Shown here piece after piece: positions 37,535 to 45,784 of a stretch of 64,000 nt of DNA. The notes below the pieces were generated by a model. The model was not told the DNA's origin and ran no database searches. It worked only from the letters and a program-made list of their open reading frames with translations. The DNA lies in contig NZ_JAYGHA010000002.1 of assembly GCF_034931405.1 (NCBI RefSeq), forward strand, positions 231,875 through 295,874, read 5' to 3'. Positions within the stretch are counted from its first letter, which is position 1. Every line of letters begins with the position of its first letter. The DNA is from RDYJ01 sp034931405 (GTDB lineage: Bacteria; Cyanobacteriota; Cyanobacteriia; Cyanobacteriales; Nostocaceae). Position numbers and translations under genes: made by a program.

Positions 37535-37970
37535 CACGCAGAGACGCAGAGGCGCAGAGAGTATGATTGAGAATGAAATTACGGGAGTTATTGTTGATGT
37601 GGCTTATAAGGTTCACACAACTTTAGGACCTGGTTTATTGGAGTCTGTTTATGAGACTGTGATGGATGTTGAGTTGAGACGGCGAAAGTTGCAAGTGAGA
37701 AGACAGGTAGTTATTCCTATCACTTATGAGGGTGTGGTTTTGGAGGAGGGTTTCCGGGCTGATTTGATAGTTGAAGACAAGGTAATTGTTGAACTAAAAT
37801 CAGTGGAAAATCTCCATCCTGTGAGCTATAAACAGTTACAAACCTATCTCAAGCTTGCTAATAAAAAAGTTGGACTACTCATCAACTTTAACGTCCCACT
37901 CATCAAAGATGGCATCTCAAGAGTCGTCAACAACCTCTAAAAACTCTCTGCGACTCTGCGCCTCTGCGTG
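37535..37970. mobile_element. GxxExxY gene cassette bounded by 28-bp inverted repeats
   Basis: The left arm (37535-37562, CACGCAGAGACGCAGAGG... then GAGAGT) and right arm (37943-37970) are inverted copies with about three mismatches. The single gene fills the space: its ATG follows the left arm directly and its stop is 2 bases before the right arm. I infer a compact mobile or mobilised cassette; no transposase is encoded. Confidence 0.65.
37563..37940 (+). CDS. GxxExxY family protein
   Basis: Protein of 125 aa. The family motif is visible as GLLESVYE (G-x-x-E-x-x-Y) within VHTTLGPGLLESVYETVM, and EDKVIVELKSVENLHPV looks like a PD-(D/E)XK-type E-x-K core. Function is unknown; a nuclease fold is likely. 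The ribosome-binding stretch just before the ATG (GCAGAGAGT) belongs to the left inverted repeat, so the cassette carries its own translation signal. Confidence 0.9.
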   Translation: MIENEITGVIVDVAYKVHTTLGPGLLESVYETVMDVELRRRKLQVRRQVVIPITYEGVVLEEGFRADLIVEDKVIVELKSVENLHPVSYKQLQTYLKLANKKVGLLINFNVPLIKDGISRVVNNL

Positions 37971-37975
37971 AGCTA

Positions 37976-39175
37976 TTATTCCGGTAATTTATACTGCGCT
38001 ACGATCCGCTTGGCAAATTCCGGTACATGATCTGCCAATTTCTCAGGATGATTCCGCTTCACGTATAAATAATTTCTCGCAAAGTGGGAATCTATGGAAA
38101 ATCTTCCGTATTCTAAACCCTTGGGTCCAATTCTATCTATCACTACTCCCATTAATTGCGCTACCCACATGGGTAATGTAACTGCGTCATCATAGGCTTT
38201 TATACCCTGTTGGACTGCGGGTTTGCGGTTGCCCTCTGACATTACTGGTTGGGTGTCTAGTTGATCTTTGACGAGTTCTAACATTTCTTTCCCAGTATCA
38301 TTTCTCACCACTATCCATTGCCAGGGGTAGGGTGCGCCCATGTATCCCACAACGAGATCCGCTAGGGAGTTGACGTAATCAAAGCAACTCATACAGGATG
38401 GGGCGAAGATATCTTTGAGTACGTTGGTTTTTAAGCCAAAGAAGGGTACTTTTTCTTCTGATCCGTCTTCGTGTTTAAAATGTACCCGGAAGTCTTGCAT
38501 AAATTCGTAACTAACTACTGTTTGGGGGGAACTGCTGGTGGTTTCTAGAAATTTTTGCAGTCCGGCGCGGGTAACGTTATCTACGCATGGTGTACCGAGT
38601 ACATAGAGTTTTTCTAGTCCGAGTTTTTTCTCAATAGCGCGTAATGCTTGTATTTGACACCCTACTCCGATGACTAATAACCGCTTCATTCCTGATTTTT
38701 CGATTTCTTCTAATACGGAGAGATTGGGGGATAGGGTAGGTTTATTGACTTTGGCTGCTAGTATTTCTTCTGGGGTTCGCGCTATGATGGGCATGGGTTG
38801 AAAGCGGTCTTCTTTGGTGTTTTGGACACAGACCACGCCTTCAACTAAGCCTCGATTGAGCATTTCTATGGCTATGCTGCTAACTATTCCTGTCCATTGT
38901 GCGCCTTCGATGGGTTGGGTTTTGCGGGCGGACATCATTTCTTGATGTACACCAAAATAGAGTTCCTTTTCGTCTTCTAGGTTGCGGGGGCGGTTATGGG
39001 TGGTGGTTTCTAGTTCGTCTATTCTTTGGGTGATGAAGGCGCACGCTTCTTTGACGTAATGGATATAGTGGGTGTCGCATAGTCCGCATTCGCTACAGAG
39101 TTCTTTGGCGGGGCGCACGCTTCCGGGTTTGAGGGCTTTGGCTTTTTTGTGTTTGCTGGTGTCTATGGATGTCAT
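37976..39175 (-). CDS. bciB: Ferredoxin-dependent divinyl chlorophyllide 8-vinyl reductase (Slr1923/BciB type)
   Basis: Protein of 399 aa, the same length as Slr1923. N-terminal cluster CSECGLCDTHYIHYVKEAC, a middle GVGCQIQALRAIEKKLG with TPCVDNVTR, and SCMSCFDYVNSLADL are the iron-sulphur and flavin-binding regions of the F420-hydrogenase beta/FrhB family. In cyanobacteria this protein reduces the 8-vinyl group in chlorophyll a synthesis. The related 7-hydroxymethyl chlorophyll a reductase is the alternative name. It stands alone. Confidence 0.88.
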   Translation of the reverse strand: MTSIDTSKHKKAKALKPGSVRPAKELCSECGLCDTHYIHYVKEACAFITQRIDELETTTHNRPRNLEDEKELYFGVHQEMMSARKTQPIEGAQWTGIVSSIAIEMLNRGLVEGVVCVQNTKEDRFQPMPIIARTPEEILAAKVNKPTLSPNLSVLEEIEKSGMKRLLVIGVGCQIQALRAIEKKLGLEKLYVLGTPCVDNVTRAGLQKFLETTSSSPQTVVSYEFMQDFRVHFKHEDGSEEKVPFFGLKTNVLKDIFAPSCMSCFDYVNSLADLVVGYMGAPYPWQWIVVRNDTGKEMLELVKDQLDTQPVMSEGNRKPAVQQGIKAYDDAVTLPMWVAQLMGVVIDRIGPKGLEYGRFSIDSHFARNYLYVKRNHPEKLADHVPEFAKRIVAQYKLPE

Positions 39176-39672
39176 TTATTTTGTTTATTTTTCGGGAATA
39201 TGGCTTTTATTACCTTACCGTTAGGGGTTGTGATGTGGGTGTTTTGATTTGGGTAAGAGGGTTTTTTCGCGCAGAGACGCAAAGAATAACGCGGAAGGAA
39301 TAATTTTGACTTATCTGAACAGTGGTAATTAAGTTTAAACCTCATCTATCTTGAAAACTTGAGTTTTCGCCATAGAAAAAACTATGGATTTCAACTTGGA
39401 AGAGGGTTAGAGTGTTCCAAGTAAAAAAATGCCCAAATTAAAATTGGGAATGAACCGGATCAGAATGAATCACTCTAAGAGGATGTTGCGATCGCAATGA
39501 GTGGTTTTGGATCATTTATTGGTTGGTTGGAAGATTCTTATTTGATTTCTTTATCTAAAATTCATAAAACTTTTATCTAAACTTTATGAATTAATTCTGT
39601 AAATATACGGTTTTCTGAAGTTATAATAAACTTAAATTTTTCACATTTCAACTAAAACGGAGAATAAAGGTG
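39176..39672. other. Intergenic region upstream of the PEP-CTERM gene
   Basis: About 500 bases. It holds a partial copy of the CGCAGAGACGC repeat near 39269, a small hairpin CCATAG-A6-CTATGG near 39370 and a HIP1-like TTGCGATCGCAA palindrome near 39485. No gene seen. Confidence 0.45.
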
Positions 39673-40413
39673 ATGATGATTGGACATTTACTCAAAAACA
39701 TCTCTTTAGTTGCTACTGCTACAGCAACAATAGGTATTTTTGCAAACTCAGCTAGTGCTTTAACTTTAAATAGTTCTTCTGGTACTTGGAGTAATACAGT
39801 AGGAGGTTCAGGTGTAGTTACTCAGACAGTAGGTAGTGAAAATCAAGTTCGTTGGGGGTCTCCACTAACAAATGATGGTAAATCTGGTTTAGGATTTACC
39901 GGGGTTGGTACTACAACTTTTAATCCTGGCGACACTTTTTTACTAGGTACACTGCGCCATTTCAATAATGTCATCAGTGGTGGAACTGCTGCAAGTCAAA
40001 CAAAACTGAATGTTAACTTGAATTTTAGCTCCCCTCTTACTACTCAGGCATTTGGTTTTGATTTAGCTATTGATGAAACACCCAACGTAGCACCTGCAAG
40101 TAGTTGTCCTTATACCAGCACGATTCCTTGTTCTGATAAAATTTCTTTCCCTAATGCTTTCCCAGGAAACACTTTCAATATTGCTGGTACAGATTATACA
40201 CTGCAATTACTAGGTTTTAGTGATACTCTTGGTGGTAATTTAGTCCAGGATTTCATTTCTCAAGAAGGTGGTACAAATAGTGCTTATCTGTATGGAAAAC
40301 TTACATCTGTAACACCTACATCAGTTCCTGAACCTAGTAGTGCTGTGGCAGTTTTGGCTTTGGGTGCTTTGGGCGCTGGACAAGTCATCAAACGTAAAAA
40401 AGTAATCGTTTAA
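39673..40413 (+). CDS. PEP-CTERM sorting-signal exported protein (choice-of-anchor K-like)
   Basis: GTG-ATG-ATG follow each other; I take the ATG at 39673. A signal peptide (to about residue 30, ending SASA) is followed by SGTWSNTVGGSG, FLLGTLRHFNN and FPNAFPGNTFNIAGTDYTL, which resemble the choice-of-anchor K domain. The C-terminus is a PEP-CTERM signal: VPEPSSAVAVLALGALGAG, then basic residues (KRKK). Such proteins are exported and anchored or processed by exosortase. Specific function unknown. Confidence 0.85.
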   Translation: MMIGHLLKNISLVATATATIGIFANSASALTLNSSSGTWSNTVGGSGVVTQTVGSENQVRWGSPLTNDGKSGLGFTGVGTTTFNPGDTFLLGTLRHFNNVISGGTAASQTKLNVNLNFSSPLTTQAFGFDLAIDETPNVAPASSCPYTSTIPCSDKISFPNAFPGNTFNIAGTDYTLQLLGFSDTLGGNLVQDFISQEGGTNSAYLYGKLTSVTPTSVPEPSSAVAVLALGALGAGQVIKRKKVIV

Positions 40414-40507
40414 TCATCTGGTGTTGATAACATTTACAAACTCTTTGTTTTGAATGCAATCTTGGTAAGGGTAAACGAACGATGAAATAAATATTAAAAT
40501 TAATCAG

Positions 40508-40535
40508 CCTTCGGTCAATTTATCGAGGGTTTTTT
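40508..40535 (+). terminator. Terminator after the PEP-CTERM gene
   Basis: A 6-bp stem (CCTTCG / CGAGGG with one U-G pair) and 10-base loop are followed by TTTTTT, about 95 bases past the stop codon. Confidence 0.65.
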
Positions 40536-40554
40536 GCTTTTAATATACATCTTC

Positions 40555-40752
40555 CATTATTCCACAAAACCGCCTGATAATTAATTCTCAGTCTCATAGC
40601 AAAAGTCTGTTAAAACAGACTGGATAGATATTAATTTTGATGCAGCTTTAGCTGAATTTTGCTATTAGCCATGAAATTCATTTCTTGGCGGGTTATATTC
40701 GCAGTTTTTCAATCTTTCATTATCTCACAAAACCGCCTGAGAATTCAGGTTC
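40555..40752. repeat. Direct repeat pair with internal hairpins
   Basis: CACAAAACCGCCTGA with flanking CATTAT and AATTC occurs near 40561 and again near 40725. Between them are small palindromes (AGTCTGTTAAAACAGACT). It looks like a patch of dispersed cyanobacterial repeats; no gene present. Confidence 0.5.
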
Positions 40753-40911
40753 TTGAGTATATTTTATGGTGATTGAGGATTGATTACTACAAACCCCTTG
40801 CGGGGTAAGGTTTATAATATTATCAATACTTTCAATAAAATGCCGACACAATAATACTTGTAATCATTTCAACCTTTCATAAACATATTTTATTTTCAAA
40901 CCAAAACTCTC

Positions 40912-41607
40912 TTATGAGAATATTTTATTGGGATAAACTTTTATTAAATCAAGCTGGTTTGATATAACTTTATATATTTCTGGAAAGCGATCATATTCTC
41001 TTAACCAATTGCCAACTTTCGGATTAATCAAATTAATAAAGAAATGAATGTCACTATGCACAATGTCAATGTTTCGGTAATTCCAAATAGGTTCGTGGTG
41101 AAAAGTGCGATTACGTAATTTAAGTATTTTTTTGATTTTTAATCTTATATTAATTATATTTAGCTCAGATTTTTGAGCATATTTAAATATTTGTTTGCTA
41201 CAAGGATTCCATATTGTATTTTGATAAAATCCCTTTTGGATTAAGCTGTTCCAAAATCCAAAATTTAGTTCAGGAACTAAGTTATTTAAATTATTATTGC
41301 ACTTCTTTAAAGCAGCATTAATTGTCTCTTGTTCATATTTTTCTAACTGAATCTTGCCATTAGTAAACCAATCATTTTCATATTTGACTGATAATACAGT
41401 GTTTATTTGGTTACGAAGGCTAATTTCTAAGGTATGTAAACTGGGATATAGTGCCTCACAAAGTTTAGTATTGATTTCATATATTCTGATCGCATTGCTA
41501 TAATTGTTATTACTAGCATTGAGATATGGCTTCATACGAGCTTCTGAAAAAGCCATTAGAATATCTTTTAGATCATCCTCTGTTAGTTTAGGTTCAGGTA
41601 TTGACAA
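40912..41607 (-). CDS. Abi-like (Abi_2/AbiD-F type) abortive-infection family protein
   Basis: The frame begins with a forced TTG at 41607; the first ATG is 17 codons further on, so the start is uncertain. LYPSLHTLEISLRNQINTVL, FGFWNSLIQKGFYQ and LKLRNRTFHHEPIW match the Abi_2 helical family; R-N-R-x-x-H-H is its HEPN-type ribonuclease motif. Homologues in lactococci abort phage infection. It lies beside a cluster of toxin-antitoxin genes. Confidence 0.8.
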   Translation of the reverse strand: MSIPEPKLTEDDLKDILMAFSEARMKPYLNASNNNYSNAIRIYEINTKLCEALYPSLHTLEISLRNQINTVLSVKYENDWFTNGKIQLEKYEQETINAALKKCNNNLNNLVPELNFGFWNSLIQKGFYQNTIWNPCSKQIFKYAQKSELNIINIRLKIKKILKLRNRTFHHEPIWNYRNIDIVHSDIHFFINLINPKVGNWLREYDRFPEIYKVISNQLDLIKVYPNKIFS

Positions 41608-41631
41608 ATATTATAATTTTTGTTATCTTTA

Positions 41632-41703
41632 ATGATGTGGACTCCAGACCGTCCTATGTCTCGTTTGACCGAGTTACGACCCTGGCGTAAAGAAATTAAT
41701 TAG
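41632..41703 (+). CDS. Possible 23-residue small ORF before a strong terminator
   Basis: Reads MMWTPDRPMSRLTELRPWRK and three more residues to TAG. It is less AT-rich than its surroundings and is followed at once by a strong hairpin terminator, which suggests a real short transcript. It may be a small protein, a small RNA or the 3' end of a lost gene. I cannot name it. Confidence 0.35.
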   Translation: MMWTPDRPMSRLTELRPWRKEIN

Positions 41704-41707
41704 TTTT

Positions 41708-41751
41708 AAAGACATCCCCCTAAATTTGATATTTTTAGGGGGTTTGTCTTT
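41708..41751. terminator. Strong hairpin terminator
   Basis: A long stem (AAAGACATCCCCCTAAA / TTTAGGGGGTTTGTCTTT, one mismatch) with a short AT loop. It lies 4 bases after the small ORF at 41632 and upstream of the HicB-like gene. Confidence 0.75.
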
Positions 41752-41886
41752 GCTGAATAAATCAAAATCTTTTATTTAGTAAAGCATATAATAGAAAATA
41801 TACAACAATCTGCCCATATTTAGTTAAATTACTGAATATTTCGCGTAAGTCCTAATTTGAAAATTCTATCTGTTGCGTTTTTTTAA

Positions 41887-42063
41887 ATGCGTATGAATAA
41901 AGAATTTAATGTAATTATTGAACGAGATGGTGATGGTTACTTGGTTGGATATATACCTAGTATTTCTGGTTGTCACACCCAAGCAAAATCTTTAGATGAA
42001 CTGATGGAACGTATTAAAGAAGCAATAGAATTGTGTTTAGAAGTTGATGAAATTTCCTATTAG
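41887..42063 (+). CDS. HicB-like antitoxin, solitary and short
   Basis: Protein of 58 aa (or 56 from the ATG at 41893): NVIIERDGDGYLVGYIP, then GCHTQAKSLDELMERIKEAI. This is the HicB RNase-H-like fold. The C-terminal DNA-binding part of classical HicB (130+ aa) is absent, as in the short UPF0150 subgroup. No HicA toxin is adjacent, so it is an orphan or represses in trans. Confidence 0.78.
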   Translation: MRMNKEFNVIIERDGDGYLVGYIPSISGCHTQAKSLDELMERIKEAIELCLEVDEISY

Positions 42064-42121
42064 CTTTACTTTTATAAAAAAATATGCTCTTTTTAGCATA
42101 AATAGGATATAAGTCAGACAA

Positions 42122-42484
42122 TTGCAAACAGAACCAATAAAACCACTGCAATGGGTAGGAAGTTCCCTAGAAGACCTCAAAAAATTTCCTGAAGAGGTAC
42201 AGGGGGAAATAGGATATGCGTTATATTTAACCCAAACTGGTGAAAAACATCCTCATACTAAACCCTTAAAAGGATTTAAAGGAGCAAGTGTATTAGAAGT
42301 TGTAGAAGATTTTGATGCAGATACCTATAGAGCTATTTATACTGTGAAATTACCAAAAGCGGTTTATGTTCTTCATGTTTTTCAGAAAAAATCAAAACAT
42401 GGGATTGCTACACCAAAACAAGATATTGATTTGATTGAAGCAAGACTGAAAAAAGCTAAAGAACACCATGATCAAATAAATTAA
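42122..42484 (+). CDS. higB: HigB/Gp49-like RelE-superfamily toxin
   Basis: Protein of 120 aa. The frame has no ATG near its start and probably begins with the TTG at 42122. IKPLQWVGSSLEDLKKFPEEV, RAIYTVKLPKAVYVLHVFQKKS and IDLIEARLKKA are typical of phage-derived Gp49-like toxins, ribosome-dependent mRNA endonucleases. The XRE antitoxin gene follows after 17 bases, the usual HigBA order. Confidence 0.88.
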   Translation: MQTEPIKPLQWVGSSLEDLKKFPEEVQGEIGYALYLTQTGEKHPHTKPLKGFKGASVLEVVEDFDADTYRAIYTVKLPKAVYVLHVFQKKSKHGIATPKQDIDLIEARLKKAKEHHDQIN

Positions 42485-42501
42485 TAAAACCCAGGAGAAT
42501 T

Positions 42502-42825
42502 ATGTTAGAAAATATCGAAATTCAAACTAGCAGTGGTAATGTATTTGCTGATTTAGGTTTACCAAATTCTGATGAAATGTTAGCAAAAGCAGAACTAGCT
42601 CGGAAAATTAGTCAAGCTATTAGCGCACATGGATTAACTCAAATGGAAGCTGCGGAACTATTAGGAATTGATCAACCAAAAGTTTCTGCTTTAATCAGAG
42701 GAAAACTGACAGGATTTTCTTTAGAAAGAATGTTTAGATTTCTCAACGCTTTTGGTAGTGATGTGGAAATTACAGTTAAACCTAAATCTAGTCATAATGC
42801 ACGGATTATTGTCAAGGAATTGTAG
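42502..42825 (+). CDS. higA: HigA-type XRE antitoxin
   Basis: Protein of 107 aa with a helix-turn-helix: GLTQMEAAELLGIDQPKVSA, then LIRGKLTGFSLERMFRFL. It neutralises the HigB-like toxin encoded directly upstream and probably represses their shared promoter. A ribosome site (CAGGAG) precedes the ATG. Confidence 0.9.
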   Translation: MLENIEIQTSSGNVFADLGLPNSDEMLAKAELARKISQAISAHGLTQMEAAELLGIDQPKVSALIRGKLTGFSLERMFRFLNAFGSDVEITVKPKSSHNARIIVKEL

Positions 42826-42877
42826 AAAGGAAAGCGTGAAATAAATTATAATAATGTTAGTTTCATGGATGGTAAAT

Positions 42878-43123
42878 ATGAGTGTAGTTATTCCTAATGA
42901 AATATTAACCACAACTCGCATGAATGAAGAGGAAATGAAACGAGAAATTGCGATTATGCTCTTTCAAAAAGACAAATTAACTCTTGCTCAAGCTAGTCGC
43001 TTTGCTGGTATGAATCGTATAGCATTTCAGCATTTACTCGCAAGTCATCAAATCCCGGTACATTACGGAGTTGAGGATTTTGAACAAGATATCAAAAATT
43101 TACAGGAGATGGGTAGATTGTGA
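42878..43123 (+). CDS. UPF0175 family antitoxin
   Basis: I start it at the ATG at 42878 (MSVVIPNEILTTTRM), 81 aa. REIAIMLFQKDKLTLAQASR and GMNRIAFQHLLASHQIP are the UPF0175 helix-turn-helix core. It overlaps the DUF3368 toxin gene by 4 bases (GTGA), the standard pairing. Confidence 0.88.
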   Translation: MSVVIPNEILTTTRMNEEEMKREIAIMLFQKDKLTLAQASRFAGMNRIAFQHLLASHQIPVHYGVEDFEQDIKNLQEMGRL

Positions 43124-43608
43124 TTATTGTCAGCGATACATCACCTATTAATAATCTTGCAGCTATTAACCACCTTCAATTATTACAACAGCTTTACGGA
43201 ACTGTAATTATTCCTGAAGCTGTTTATCAAGAATTAACTGATCCTGATTTTCCTGTAGCTGATGCAAAAGAAGTACAAACTTTTAATTGGATTCAAACTC
43301 GTGCAGTTCAAAATAGAACAATGGTTAAAGCACTTAGCAATGAACTTGATCCTGGTGAAGCAGAAGCTATTGTTTTAGCTTTAGAAATGAACGCAGAGCA
43401 AGTTTTAATTGATGAACGTCGTGGACGCATGATTGCAGCCAGACTCAATCTTCATTATACTGGAATTTTAGGAATTTTAGTAGAAGCAAAAAGTCAAGGT
43501 TTGATTTCTACTGTTAAACCTCTGTTAGATGATCTTATTAATAAAGCAGGATTTTGGGTTGCTGATTCTTTGTATCAAAGTGTTTTACAGCTAGTTGATG
43601 AAACGTAA
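43120..43608 (+). CDS. DUF3368 PIN-like toxin
   Basis: Protein of 162 aa starting at a GTG inside the previous stop region. SDTSPINNLAAINHLQLL holds the first PIN Asp; ELDPGEAEAIVLALE and VLIDERRGRMIA hold the other acidic residues of DUF3368 nucleases. Together with UPF0175 it forms an intact toxin-antitoxin pair. The full acidic set is present, so it is probably active. Confidence 0.88.
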   Translation: MIIVSDTSPINNLAAINHLQLLQQLYGTVIIPEAVYQELTDPDFPVADAKEVQTFNWIQTRAVQNRTMVKALSNELDPGEAEAIVLALEMNAEQVLIDERRGRMIAARLNLHYTGILGILVEAKSQGLISTVKPLLDDLINKAGFWVADSLYQSVLQLVDET

Positions 43609-43656
43609 AAAAATAAAATTTTGAAAACTGAACTAATTCCCCATCTCAGCTTTTTA

Positions 43657-44433
43657 TTAACTCCCCACCTTCTCCAATAACCATTTCACAGCACTTTCCA
43701 CATCTGCAACTTGTTCCCCTGGTGGTACAGGTGGACGTTTCACCATCACTACTTTTATTCCCATTTCTCGCGCTGCAATAATTTTAGGATAAGTAGCATT
43801 TCCACCGCTATTTTTACTCACAATAGTATCAATATTATAATTAGTTAAAATTTCCCTTTCATCCTCTAAAGAAAAAGGTCCTCTATCAAATAACATTAAA
43901 CCAGGAGGTATCACCGCATCAGCATTTGGTGGATCTATCATTCGCATCAAAAACCACATTTCCTGTAAATGGGAAAAAGCAGATATTTCTTGTCTACCAA
44001 TAGTTAAAAATACCCGTTTTGTTTGATGTTTGAAAAGTTGATTTTCTAAAGCTTTATTTTCTAAAATTGCGGCTGCTTCTGTATTATTTTCTACCTCAAT
44101 CCAAATATCACCCGGTTGTTTTTCCCAAGGGGGACGATTTACTAATAATCTAGGAATACCCATTTCCGTTGCTGCTGCGGCCGCATTCCCAGAGATATGA
44201 TTAGCAAAGGGATGACTAGCATCAATTAACACATCAATTTGTTGATGTTTTAAATATTCAACCAAACCCATCACACCACCAAAACCACCAACGCGAACAT
44301 TACCAACAGGTGCAACAGGTTCACGGGTACGACCGGCTAAAGATGAGATCGCCTCAATCTCAGTAATATTATTTATCTTTGCAGTCAATTCCGCTGCATC
44401 ACCAGTACCACCCAGAATCAAAACGCGCAACAT
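43657..44433 (-). CDS. cobK: Cobalt-precorrin-6A reductase
   Basis: Protein of 258 aa. The start LRVLILGGTGDAAELTAKI is an NAD(P)-binding glycine motif; FLTIGRQEISAFSHLQ and IVSKNSGGNATYPKI are CobK/CbiJ blocks. It reduces the precorrin-6A ring with NADPH in cobalamin biosynthesis. It is downstream of a DUF1636 gene in the same direction (73 bases), a partner commonly seen near cobalamin genes. Confidence 0.92.
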   Translation of the reverse strand: MLRVLILGGTGDAAELTAKINNITEIEAISSLAGRTREPVAPVGNVRVGGFGGVMGLVEYLKHQQIDVLIDASHPFANHISGNAAAAATEMGIPRLLVNRPPWEKQPGDIWIEVENNTEAAAILENKALENQLFKHQTKRVFLTIGRQEISAFSHLQEMWFLMRMIDPPNADAVIPPGLMLFDRGPFSLEDEREILTNYNIDTIVSKNSGGNATYPKIIAAREMGIKVVMVKRPPVPPGEQVADVESAVKWLLEKVGS

Positions 44434-44506
44434 AGCAATTTTGGATTTTAGATTTTTATCAATTATTTAAGCCTCTTTCCTTGCAGGAGAGAGGTTTGGA
44501 GAGAGG

Positions 44507-44932
44507 TCAATTAATTGTCGGAATTCTGGCTAAAATCCCCTTTTTCAAAGGTTCAGGACGTTCTGACCAAGGTAAAACACCATCAGGCTTATTGTAGTAT
44601 TTACTCGCACATTCCAGTACAGCCTCAGCACAACCATCAACAGGCAAATCACCGAATAGATAAGTTAACTTCCCTTCACCAGCAAAAGCCACCACGCAGG
44701 AACGGTTACAAGCACTCATACATTCAACTTCCTGGATGGGGAACTCATCCCGTAAATCCCAATTTTGCGCCAGTTCCTGAATTTGTTGTAATAGTTTTTG
44801 ACCACCACTTTCACCGACACGCTTACCATCTTGCCAAACACTAGCGCAGGTTTTACACACAAATAAACTATGAGCAGTTACATCAGCGTTACTTGTGGGA
44901 GAAATTGGAGAAATTTTAGCAGCAGCAGTCAT
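44507..44932 (-). CDS. DUF1636 family metal-binding protein
   Basis: ATG at 44932 (MTAAAKISPIS); the upstream TTG is not needed. About 141 aa with cysteines in VCKTCASVWQDG and ECMSACNRSCVVAF, a thioredoxin-like ferredoxin pattern that could bind a [2Fe-2S] cluster. The family is often linked to cobalamin synthesis; here it precedes cobK, which supports that link. Exact role unknown. Confidence 0.85.
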   Translation of the reverse strand: MTAAAKISPISPTSNADVTAHSLFVCKTCASVWQDGKRVGESGGQKLLQQIQELAQNWDLRDEFPIQEVECMSACNRSCVVAFAGEGKLTYLFGDLPVDGCAEAVLECASKYYNKPDGVLPWSERPEPLKKGILARIPTIN

Positions 44933-45022
44933 CGTATCCTCGCAGATTTGCACATTCTCCAATTATAAGTAGTAGTGCAAAATAAATTGAACATTTTAAA
45001 AATCCCTAAACCAATCAATTTT

Positions 45023-45085
45023 GTAGGGGCAAACCCCCTGTGGTTGCCCCAAATACCGGGGTAGGCACGGGGGCGCTACCCCTAC
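45023..45085. repeat. GTAGGGGC palindromic dispersed repeat
   Basis: GTAGGGGCAAACCCCC on the left and GGGGGCGCTACCCCTAC on the right form a nested inverted repeat. This type of GC-rich palindrome is widespread in cyanobacterial intergenic DNA. Confidence 0.65.
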
Positions 45086-45147
45086 ATTAAATCCAAATCT
45101 TTTATACAATTAATTTTGCCTACCTATTTAGTTCTGCCAGCATGATG

Positions 45148-45642
45148 TTAGAATCTCAAACCCACACCACCCTGTAAAGATAAAGCCGTACCTCCACCAT
45201 TGCGGTAAGCATCAAAAGCGATAATTGCGTTACCAAAAATCACCGTATTACTATTAGGGACAACATAATCAATTCCTGGTTGCAAAGCAAAGCTAATTTT
45301 ATTACCTACAGGGGAAGCAGTATCACCACTGGTTAAAACCATTCCCGCACCCAAATAAACATCAGTTTGCCAATTGAGGGGAAGATCATAAGAAACTGTA
45401 GGTACTACTGCTGTACCTTGGCCAATTAAAGCTTGAGCGCGGAAAGAAACTGGTGTTTCTAGCAATTTGTAGCGAAAGGACAAAACTCCACCCAGTTGAG
45501 TATCTTCACTTAAGCCAATAGTTGGACCAATACCCACATAGCTACCATAAGCTACTTGAGCCTGTGCTGGTTGACTGTTGATTAACAAACTAAAAACCGT
45601 ACCAGTTCCCAAAACTGAAACTAAATATTTGAGATACTTCAT
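45148..45642 (-). CDS. Exported outer-membrane-like hypothetical protein
   Basis: I use the ATG at 45642 rather than the GTG one codon earlier, giving 164 aa. A clear signal peptide ends at AQA (NSQPAQAQVAYG). The mature part alternates polar and hydrophobic residues (GGVLSFRYKLLETPVSFRAQ) and ends in Phe (GGVGLRF), as in small outer-membrane beta-barrels. No family name recognised. Confidence 0.65.
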   Translation of the reverse strand: MKYLKYLVSVLGTGTVFSLLINSQPAQAQVAYGSYVGIGPTIGLSEDTQLGGVLSFRYKLLETPVSFRAQALIGQGTAVVPTVSYDLPLNWQTDVYLGAGMVLTSGDTASPVGNKISFALQPGIDYVVPNSNTVIFGNAIIAFDAYRNGGGTALSLQGGVGLRF

Positions 45643-45691
45643 CACCCTACTACTCCTAACACCATCTAAATAAATATGTTACCAATATTGC

Positions 45692-45780
45692 TGATTGGTA
45701 ATTGGTAATTGGTAATAAATTCATTCTTCCCAATCCCCAATCCCCAATCCCCAATCCCCAATCCCCAATCCCCAATCCCT
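45692..45780. repeat. Heptamer tandem repeats (GGTAATT and CCCAATC)
   Basis: GGTAATT is repeated three times at 45696-45715, then CCCAATC seven times at 45729-45779. These are short tandemly repeated heptamers of the kind typical of Nostocales. They end a few bases from the stop codon of the RDD/pentapeptide gene. Confidence 0.85.
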
Positions 45781-45784
45781 CATA

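Noticed and set aside
37976..39175. F420-reducing hydrogenase beta subunit
   Set aside because: The domain family fits, but length and cysteine pattern match the cyanobacterial Slr1923/BciB reductase, and no other hydrogenase genes are nearby.
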